A stretch of 25,932 bases of DNA, taken from assembly GCA_026692885.1 (NCBI GenBank), contig JAPLNJ010000745.1, forward strand, positions 1-25,932. The letters are read 5' to 3'. The notes beneath the pieces were generated by a model. That model searched no databases and was not told the DNA's origin. It saw only the letters and a program-made list of their open reading frames with translations. Source of the stretch: Planctomycetota bacterium. GTDB lineage: Bacteria > Planctomycetota > Planctomycetia > Pirellulales > Pirellulaceae. Below, in pieces: positions 8,586 to 15,600 of this stretch; positions within the stretch are counted from its first letter, which is position 1, and each line of letters opens with the position of its first letter. The position numbers were made by a program, and so were the translations under genes.

Positions 8586-8734
8586 ACTGTCCCGGTTAGA
8601 GGTCCGCTACACTGGGTTTTGCCAAGCTCACGATTTTTCCGAAAATCCTGCTAAGAAATGGCCGGCCGGTTGGTCTAATCATCTGTTGGTCGCACCGGGG
8701 GACGAGCGAGGCCTCAGCGAGGAAGACTATTTTC

Positions 8735-9283
8735 GTGTTGAGTGACGAATCGCTGGTCACGGCCTACTTGGCCTCCGGAGAAGCGGCCTCGCTGGAAACG
8801 CTGGTGGAGCGTCACTTGGGACCGGTCCGCAATCTGGTCTTCCGCATGGTGCTGGACGACCATCTGGCGGACGACCTGACCCAGGAGGTGTTTCTGCAAG
8901 CGATCCGCGGGTTGCCGTCGTTCGGCGGGCGAGCGAAGTTCTCGACGTGGTTGTATCGGGTGGCCATGAACGCCATCCACAACCACCTGGGGCGCGAACG
9001 CCGCTCGCCCGTCGAGTTCCGTGAGGAACTGCCGGACGCGGGACAAACCGGATCGCGGCCCGACCAGACCGCACTGAGCCACGAACTGCAACGCGTGCTG
9101 GAGACGGCGCTGGCGGAACTCGACCCGCGGTTGCGGGCGGCGTTGGTGTTGACCGGCCTGGAAGGCCTGCCGATCAAGGAGGCGGCGGCCATCGAAGCAT
9201 GCTCGCTCCCCACCATGTACTGGCGGATGCACCGGGCACGAAAACTGTTGAAGAGCCGACTACAGAAGTACCTGAACGAATGA
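8735..9283 (+). CDS. ECF (sigma-70 family, group 4) RNA polymerase sigma factor
   Basis: A 182-residue protein of usual ECF length. Region 2 spans residues ~16-88 and includes LADDLTQEVFLQAIRGL and FSTWLYRVAMNAIHNHL, the classic core-binding and -10-recognition helices. Region 4 spans ~125-180 with LDPRLRAALVLTGLEGLPIK and the helix-turn-helix ending TMYWRMHRARKLL. No extra C-terminal domain is present. The start is GTG 8735, with GAGGAAGA (8719-8726) as ribosome binding site; TTG 8738 is an alternative. Its stop overlaps the next start (ATGA), so the two proteins are surely translated together, as is usual for an ECF factor and its anti-sigma partner. The likely targets include the downstream envelope genes, by position only. 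Confidence 0.95.
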   Translation: MLSDESLVTAYLASGEAASLETLVERHLGPVRNLVFRMVLDDHLADDLTQEVFLQAIRGLPSFGGRAKFSTWLYRVAMNAIHNHLGRERRSPVEFREELPDAGQTGSRPDQTALSHELQRVLETALAELDPRLRAALVLTGLEGLPIKEAAAIEACSLPTMYWRMHRARKLLKSRLQKYLNE

Positions 9284-10080
9284 GCCAGTCACAGCACAAA
9301 CGCGACAATCTATTGCAGGCGTGGGCGCGCCAGCGGGCGGCCGATGCCCCGACGCTCCACCGCTTGAGGGCGCAGATCCTAGCCGAGGCGGAGCGTCACA
9401 CTGGCGGAAGTGGTCGCGGCCGCGAAGCCAGGCAGCCACTGCGTCTTTCGCCAACTTGGCTGGTGGCCGCCGCCAGCTTGCTCGTCGCGTTGGGGCTCGG
9501 CTATGCAGGCTTCCGACTCGGCTCGCAGAATCCACCAAATTCCATTGCTCCAGCGACCGACACAGCGGTTCCGGTGTTCGCCCAACTCGATCCGCCCGCA
9601 ATGCACACGGCGGTGACGTTACTGGCGGAACTGGAGTGGATGTTTGATCAACGCCTGCAATGGGTGGCAGAAACCAGCGGGCAAGTCCGCCTGGGGATCG
9701 CTGAACCAGGAGCGTACGTCGGGGGTCAGCCGACGGTGCTGGTGCGCATCACCGTCGTGCAGCGGGATCCGGCGCGGGCTACCTGCCAACTGCTGTGGAG
9801 CGCACAAGTTGTCGGTGGCGATCAACAGCTGGTTCGTCTGGGCAACGGTCCTGCCGGGGCCGCCGACGAACCGCGGTGGCAGGTCTGGGCGTACGCGTTG
9901 CCTGATGGCCGAATCATGGTCGACAGCGAACTGCGGTTGCCCGGTCCCGTGCGCTTGCACGTAGCTTGCGGCGGAGTGCAAGACAGCGGCGTGCCGACGA
10001 AAGTCTATGCAGGCCGTCAGGGCAACGGCGAATTCGAGGTATATCAAACCGTGGCTATCTTGAAGGCAAAGGTGAGTTGA
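9280..10080 (+). CDS. Single-pass membrane protein, probable anti-sigma factor
   Basis: A 266-residue protein starting MSQSQHKRDNLLQAW, with start overlapping the sigma-factor stop (ATGA). One membrane segment lies at residues ~59-80 (TWLVAAASLLVALGLGYAGF). The arginine-rich 58-residue N-terminal part should be cytoplasmic, and the ~185-residue C-terminal part, beta-rich by its composition, outside the membrane. Position and topology fit an anti-sigma factor that holds the ECF factor at the membrane until an envelope signal arrives. The usual zinc-binding HxxxCxxC motif of many anti-sigma factors is absent, so this would be a non-canonical type. The larger open frame extends upstream to 9199 inside the sigma gene; I reject that start. 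Function is inferred from context. Confidence 0.75.
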   Translation: MSQSQHKRDNLLQAWARQRAADAPTLHRLRAQILAEAERHTGGSGRGREARQPLRLSPTWLVAAASLLVALGLGYAGFRLGSQNPPNSIAPATDTAVPVFAQLDPPAMHTAVTLLAELEWMFDQRLQWVAETSGQVRLGIAEPGAYVGGQPTVLVRITVVQRDPARATCQLLWSAQVVGGDQQLVRLGNGPAGAADEPRWQVWAYALPDGRIMVDSELRLPGPVRLHVACGGVQDSGVPTKVYAGRQGNGEFEVYQTVAILKAKVS

Positions 10081-11271
10081 GTGAAGACGCTAAGGAGGGG
10101 CGAATCAATTACTGTCGGATTTATTCATAGTAGTCCGCACACTCCGTGTGCGGAAATCGGCACACGGAGTGTGCCGTCTACTATTCTTGCGACACTTATT
10201 GATTCGCCGTTTCTAACGGCCGCCGTCGGCATTCTGCTCCTGATGACGTCAACCTTGCTCGCGGCGGACGCCAAGTTGCGCATCGAGCCACGGGAGACAT
10301 GGTCCGCCGTTTTCGGCGACTCCGAAATGACGTTCAACTTTGAGTTGTCGAGCACCGAGCCCTTCGACGGTCAAGTCGGATGGGTCCTTTCGGCCAAGAA
10401 CCGCACGATCCTTCGCGGCGAGGCGCCCGCCGCCATCCTTCCCGACAAACCGGCGACGGTGACGGTCCCGCTGCGCATCCCGCCGGTCAAGGAAGGGCTG
10501 GTGTTTGGAACGGAACTTACCTTGTCCGTCCACGAAAAAGGCGGTCGCAAGCCAGTCGTCAGCCTCGTGAAACCCCTCTGGATCTACGCCCGTGACCCGT
10601 TTGTGGATCGCAGCCAGTGGCTGAAGGATTTGAAGCTGATGCTATATGACCCCGCCGGTAAGACGGCCGCTGTCTTTGACCAAGCCCACGTCCCGTTCCG
10701 CGAACTGCGGAACACCGCCGCGATCGCGGAACTGCAGGAAGGATTGCTGGTGATCGGCGAGGATGTTTCGCTGGACGACCATCGGGATGTGGCCGAGGCG
10801 GTCTGCCAGCTGGCGGCCAACGGTGTGCCGGTACTGTGCCTGGCAGCGGCCGACGGCGCGTTCGAACTGCCCGGCGGCGGGGAGGTCACACGATCTGGGG
10901 CTGATGCCGACCAAGACGAGCGGTTGCTGCCCCGTGGGTCAGGGCGCCCCCAGAGCCTGACCTTCCGGCGCGCGGATGTGCTCGCCGATTTGGACCACCG
11001 GCTGGATGCCCAGGGCTGGCCGCCCGACGGCAAGCTGGTGGCCCACGGTTTGGCATTGGCGAGTGAGCACGGCCGGGTCGTGGCCCAAGTCACGGAGTCG
11101 GCCGACGGCTGGGCCTGGCTGCAAATGCGTTATCCGCCTCCCGGTGCCACGCTGGTAGTCTGCCAATTCACCATCATCCAACGGTGGGACGCCGGTCCCA
11201 CACCGCGGTTTCTGCTTGCTCGGCTGCTGGAATACTTGGATGAAGGACGACGGATGACGGATGACGGATGA
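10081..11271 (+). CDS. Exported protein with a glutamine-amidotransferase-like fold; start region invaded by a repeat
   Basis: A 396-residue protein whose GTG start directly follows the stop of the preceding gene, with AAAGGTGAG just upstream. The first ~43 residues are encoded largely by an inserted palindromic repeat (10099-10208). The real secretion signal seems to be residues 44-62 (FLTAAVGILLLMTSTLLAADA). Residues ~65-170 look like a beta-sandwich. Residues ~187-385 form an alpha/beta domain (LMLYDPAGKTAAVF, GLLVIGEDVSL, TLVVCQFTI) resembling the amidotransferase-like domains in the GH2 enzyme of this window; no catalytic Cys-His-Glu triad was recognised. The C-terminus ends inside a heptanucleotide array. 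An ATG at 10243 would leave no signal peptide. Function unknown; it is probably co-transcribed with the sigma/anti-sigma pair. Confidence 0.7.
   Translation: MKTLRRGESITVGFIHSSPHTPCAEIGTRSVPSTILATLIDSPFLTAAVGILLLMTSTLLAADAKLRIEPRETWSAVFGDSEMTFNFELSSTEPFDGQVGWVLSAKNRTILRGEAPAAILPDKPATVTVPLRIPPVKEGLVFGTELTLSVHEKGGRKPVVSLVKPLWIYARDPFVDRSQWLKDLKLMLYDPAGKTAAVFDQAHVPFRELRNTAAIAELQEGLLVIGEDVSLDDHRDVAEAVCQLAANGVPVLCLAAADGAFELPGGGEVTRSGADADQDERLLPRGSGRPQSLTFRRADVLADLDHRLDAQGWPPDGKLVAHGLALASEHGRVVAQVTESADGWAWLQMRYPPPGATLVVCQFTIIQRWDAGPTPRFLLARLLEYLDEGRRMTDDG
10099..10208. repeat. Palindromic element, copy 1 (110 bp)
   Basis: The terminal inverted repeats are GGCGAATCAATTACTGTCG (10099-10117) and its near complement at 10190-10208, with two mismatches. 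Inside is a second palindrome, TAGTAGTCCGCACACTCCG against CACACGGAGTGTGCCGTCTACTA. A related element lies at 12495-12609. This copy sits inside the open frame of the exported-protein gene and is read through without a stop in that frame. Confidence 0.85.
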
Positions 11272-11336
11272 AGGATGAAGGATGAAGGATGAAGGACAAC
11301 TGACAACTGACAACTGACAACTGACAACTGACAACT
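11238..11336. repeat. Double heptanucleotide tandem array
   Basis: Eight tandem copies of a 7-bp unit GGAYGAM (11238-11293) are followed, after one base, by six perfect copies of GACAACT (11295-11336). The upstream gene ends within the first array. Each unit contains or creates a TGA, and because 7 is not a multiple of 3, TGA appears in all three forward frames. The reverse strand stays open in all frames. The arrays resemble the short tandem heptamer repeats known from cyanobacteria and planctomycetes. Confidence 0.9.
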
Positions 11337-11372
11337 GACGAAGGCCCCTTTTTCAAACCGGAGGAACTATTC

Positions 11373-12458
11373 ATGTCAACGCTGATACGCTGGTCCGTCG
11401 TGGCCGTCCTTGTGGTGCTCGCATCGTCCGGGCCGCTTCGCGCTGCCGACAAGGGAGCCAAGAGCGCCAAGAATGTCGAGAAGGTCTATCCCGTGGCCGT
11501 GTTTCCGTTCGTGGAACGAGGCCGGGAGGTGACGTCGATGGGTGGCAAGGTCTCGGATCTGCTGTTTGCCCAGCTGGTCGCCAATCCCGAGTTGTTCCTG
11601 GTCGAGCGTGAGAACCTGAAAACCCTGTTGGATGAGCACGAATTGAATCTTTCGGGGCTCGTCAATCCCGCGGAAGCCACCAAGGTCGGCCAGCTGACCG
11701 GCGCGAAGATCTTGGTAACGGGGTCGGTGTTGCAAGTCGATGCCGATCTGTATCTCGTGGCCAAGGTCATTGGCACCGAGACCAGTCGCGTGCTGGGCGC
11801 CTCGGTCAAGGGCAAAATCCGCGATCCGCTGGACAAGCTGGCCGAAGACCTGGCCGGGCAAATCTCCAAGACCATCGCCGAGCGGGCCGAGCAGTTGGTG
11901 GCCAAGCCGGTCACGCACGAAGACCGGCTGGCGACCCTCAAGGACAAGCTGGGGAAAGGCAAACGGCCCGTGGTCATGGTCGAAGTCCGGGAGCGGCATA
12001 CGGGACAGATGCTGGTGCTGTTCCAGCGTCCGGCGGTCGAGGTTACCGTCGAGGTCGCTCCGCGTCCCGCCGCTCAAATCATTCTGGACCCCGCGGCCGA
12101 AACCGAACTGATCCTGTTCTGCAAGGAACTGGGCTTCGAGGTCGTCGATCCAACCGAAGGCAGCCGCAAGGAGGCCGACGTGATCATCAGCGGCGAGGGA
12201 CTCAGCCAGTTCGCCACACGGCACGGCAACTTGCTGTCGGTCAAGGCCCGTCTGGAAGTCAAAGCCGTGGATCGTCACACGGGCCAAGTCTTGGCTATCG
12301 ACCGCCAGACCTCGGTCGCCGTCGATCCCGCCGAGCAGATTGCCGCCAAGACCGCCCTGCAAGATGCCGCCGCCAACATTGCCGAACGCCTGCTGCCCAA
12401 GCTAATGCAACCGGAGCAGGAGAAGAAGAAAGACAAGGGCAAGAAGGACCGGAAGTGA
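11373..12458 (+). CDS. CsgG-family exported protein
   Basis: A 361-residue protein with a signal peptide (residues 1-24, cleavage near LRA-AD). Residues ~38-175 match the CsgG/FlgO/LpoB-like alpha/beta domain: PVAVFPFVERG opening, KVSDLLFAQL, the LVERENLKTLL helix with Val77-Glu78-Arg79, LSGL at 93-96, and GAKILVTGSV. Residues ~190-340 form a second region with ADVIISGEGL and a closing amphipathic helix; the tail is very lysine-rich. CsgG itself forms the outer-membrane pore that exports curli subunits, but it is a lipoprotein; this protein has no lipobox cysteine, so it is probably periplasmic. GGAGGAA (11360-11366) gives a strong ribosome binding site. It is the simplest of four CsgG-like proteins in a row and may be the ancestral form. 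Confidence 0.85.
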   Translation: MSTLIRWSVVAVLVVLASSGPLRAADKGAKSAKNVEKVYPVAVFPFVERGREVTSMGGKVSDLLFAQLVANPELFLVERENLKTLLDEHELNLSGLVNPAEATKVGQLTGAKILVTGSVLQVDADLYLVAKVIGTETSRVLGASVKGKIRDPLDKLAEDLAGQISKTIAERAEQLVAKPVTHEDRLATLKDKLGKGKRPVVMVEVRERHTGQMLVLFQRPAVEVTVEVAPRPAAQIILDPAAETELILFCKELGFEVVDPTEGSRKEADVIISGEGLSQFATRHGNLLSVKARLEVKAVDRHTGQVLAIDRQTSVAVDPAEQIAAKTALQDAAANIAERLLPKLMQPEQEKKKDKGKKDRK

Positions 12459-12494
12459 AGCGACCCGCCGGTCACCGGGGCCAGGAGCTAGGGG

Positions 12495-12609
12495 CCGGCG
12501 CATCAATAACTGTCGCAAGTATAGTAGTCGTCACGCTCCGCCGTGACGACATGTCATCACGCGGAGCGTGATGACTACTTTGAAAACCCGACACTTATTG
12601 ATGCGCCGG
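12495..12609. repeat. Palindromic element, copy 2 (115 bp)
   Basis: Terminal inverted repeats CCGGCGCATCAATAACTGTC.. (12495-12515) and its near-complement (12589-12609), one mismatch, enclose a palindrome around GTCACGCTCCGCCGTGAC and CACGCGGAGCGTGATGACTA. The ends share the ATCAATAASTGTCG core with the element at 10099-10208. The 10-bp sequence GGGCCAGGAG occurs on both sides (12478-12487 and 12616-12625), a possible target duplication. The element fills the spacer between two CsgG-like genes. Confidence 0.85.
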
Positions 12610-12690
12610 TCCGAAGGGCCAGGAGGCAATTCTTGCCCGCTGGAATTGACCGCGGTATATTGCCCGTTCGGGCTATCCAGGAGAACCACC

Positions 12691-15600
12691 ATGCCGAGAC
12701 GGTTGCGTCAGTTCCTAGCGTCGTTCCTTGCGATCGTCGTCCTCATCGCCGCGGCAGACGAGTTGATGGCGCAGCAGAAAGCCGCCTTGCCAGGCGAGCA
12801 GGCTCAACTCGCGTCGCAGGAGTCTCAGGAAGAACTCGGCCCAGAAATCCCGACGGCTCCGAGCAAGCCCGCGCCGCCAGGACGAGCAAGTCCGCGCGAG
12901 AAACACCTCGCGGGCTCCATCGTGGTCATGACGTTTGAACCGGACACGTTCACGGCCCAGGGTGACAAGTTGCGCGTCGCCGACCTGAGCGGTTGTGGCA
13001 ACGACGGGATCGTTGGGGGAGCAACGCAGACGCCCGGCGGTGCGGCTGGAGCCGCGCTGGAATTTGGCGGACGGGCGTTCATCGAGTTTCCCACGCTGCG
13101 CGAGCAATTGACCAAGGATTTGAAGGAGTTGTCGCTCGCGTGCTGGGTGATGCAAGCCGATCGCGAAGGAAACGCTATGATCTTTGACGTCGGCTCCTGG
13201 GCTGGCCGGAGCATCACGCTCTACCGGAATAACTCGCGATTCCGCTTCATGCTTCCCGGTGGCTCCGCCCGCAGCTGTGCCTCCGAAGTAGCCGAAGCCA
13301 AGGCTTGGTATCACCTTGTCGGGGTCTGGAACGGGAAGGAACTCGTTCTGTACATGAATGGGCGGAGTGCCGCCACGGTACCGACGGAAGGTCTGGTACT
13401 TAATGCGGCTTCGTTGTCGGCCGAACCCGCACGCCTTGGTGCTTTGGCAAAAGTTGACGAGCGGTCAGAACTCTATTTTCGCGGACTGATTGACGAACTG
13501 GCGATCTTCAATCGAGCCCTGTCCGAAGCGGAAGTTCAGACCCTCTTCCAACTTGGACTGCGTGGTGAACCGCTGACGGGCGTTGCCGACGCAGCAGGCC
13601 TGGCCTCCGCACCACCTCCCGCTGCTCAGAACGTGGAGTCTGGAAAGGAGGAACGGACGGTCGCCATCCTCGGTTTCGCCGATAAAGGTCCCTCTGTGGA
13701 ACTGGCGCCGCTGCGGATCGCGTTGGCGGAAATGCTGACTGGGGATCTCTCGCAACTTGAAGGCATCCGGGCGGTCGAACGGGTCCGTGTCTCACAGTTT
13801 CTTGGCGAGACCAACTTAAGTGAATCGGCGCTGATCGAGAAAGCCACCGCGCAGGGAACCGGACAGACACTGGCCGCGGCCTATCTGGTGAGCGGGACGT
13901 TCTCCGCGACACCGGAAAAGATCGCCGTCAAAGCCGCTCTCTACCGCGTGGGAAAGAAGGAGCCACTCGAAGAGTGGACGTTCGACGCCGCGCCCGATCG
14001 GTTCTTCGAGTTCGAGCAGCAACTGTGCGCGAAAGTCGTTCAGGCGATGGGGATCGAGAAGCCGGTACGCCGCTTGCCTCCCCCAGCGTTAGACGGGGCG
14101 TCACCGACAGTCGCCATCCTGGCTCTAAAGAATCTGGGCACATCGGCGCGCTTACAGCCGATGGAAAGTGGCTTCGCGGAATTCCTGCAGGCCAGTTTGA
14201 GTGCGCTGCCGAACGTGCGGTTGGTGGAACGGGAGAGGCTGCGTGCGGTACTCGCGGAACAACAGCTGAGCGTGTCTGGTTTAGCAGATCCGGCAACGGC
14301 GGTCCAGGTCGGGCGTCTGCTCGGAGCAGAACGCTTCGTCTATGGATCGTTTATGGAATCGGGGAACAACCTCCGCATCGACCTGCGGTTGACGGACACC
14401 AAGAGCGCTTCGGTCCTGCGGGCTGAATCCGCGTCAGGCCCGACCGAGCGTTTTGCCGAGCTGGTGGAGGATCTGGCAGTGCGGCTCGCGGCCGACTTGG
14501 CGATCCGCCCCCCGACGAATGCCGAGAAACTTGTCCGTGCGGCAACCCCCGCGCACAACATCGAAGCGGCCATCCACTTCGCCAACGCCCAGCAGTCCTT
14601 CTCGCGAAGTGAGTTTGCTGACGCCGCAGCCCATTTTGAACGTGTCTTGCTGGTTGAGCCTAAGAACGTCCGCGCCGGCATCGGCCGTGTGAAATCCTGG
14701 TCCTACCAGAAGGACTACGGGAAGGCAACCGAGGCCGGCGAACAGACGTTGTCCCTGGCTTTCTTGCCGGAGCAGTCCGCTTTGGAGGAAGAGGCTCATT
14801 TTCTACTGATCGATGCCTATTGGCGAGCGACCAAATTCCCTGAGGCGATCCGCGGTTGTGATCGCATGCTGCAGAGATTTCCCACCACGCGATACCGAAC
14901 GTACCTCCAAATGACCCGCGCCACGGGCCTGATGTACGCAGGCCGCCGGGACGAAGGAGTTGCTGCCTTGGAAGCGGCGGTCAAGGACGAACGAGCGCGC
15001 GCCGCGGGAGAAACCTACTCGACGGCTTTGCAGGCTCTGCACTTCTACTACACGATGGAGGCCTCATACATCATAGGCACACCCGAGCATCAGCAACGAA
15101 AGCACGATCCGGAGTATATGCGAGGAATCGTCCAGCGTACCAAGGAATCCGCCGCAAGGGAGACCGAACTGTACGAGTTGATCCTGCAAGACCTGGAGGG
15201 CAAGAGAGACAGCAGCTCACGGCTTTGGCTCCTGAATTGGGCTGTTCACGGCATCCGGGTATGCTTCGTCAATGAGCAGGGGGCCTGGGAGCGGCTTCCT
15301 TCTAAGGAGCAGCAAGAACGGCTCCTCCTGCGGGTTATCGACAAATGCTCCTGGTACCCACGAGTCGTCTATCTGGCACATGTCGATTTGGCCGAATTGA
15401 GCGGATACATGGGCCACTGGCCGCAGGCCGTCAAATCCTATCAATATCTCGTGGAGCACCCGGAACTGCACTCCTCCGCCGAGGCGTTGCCCTTTGCAGA
15501 GGACAGGCAGCACTATGCCCCGGCAAGTGCTACGGGCGAACAGATCGAGAGCCGTTTCAAGCTCGCTTCGATCGCCCGGGACCACCTGAACCAGTTGGAC

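Noticed and set aside
9199..9279. An earlier start for the anti-sigma-like gene, inside the sigma gene
   Set aside because: It would overlap the sigma gene by 85 bases and add residues from the wrong frame of region 4; the ATGA overlap at 9280 is the usual coupling arrangement.
11238..11336. A CRISPR array
   Set aside because: The units are 7 bp in direct tandem without spacers, and no cas gene is nearby.
12568..12690. An earlier start for the LamG-CsgG giant
   Set aside because: It would encode the repeat element and bury the signal peptide; ATG 12691 has CCAGGAGAA upstream and opens directly with a good signal sequence.
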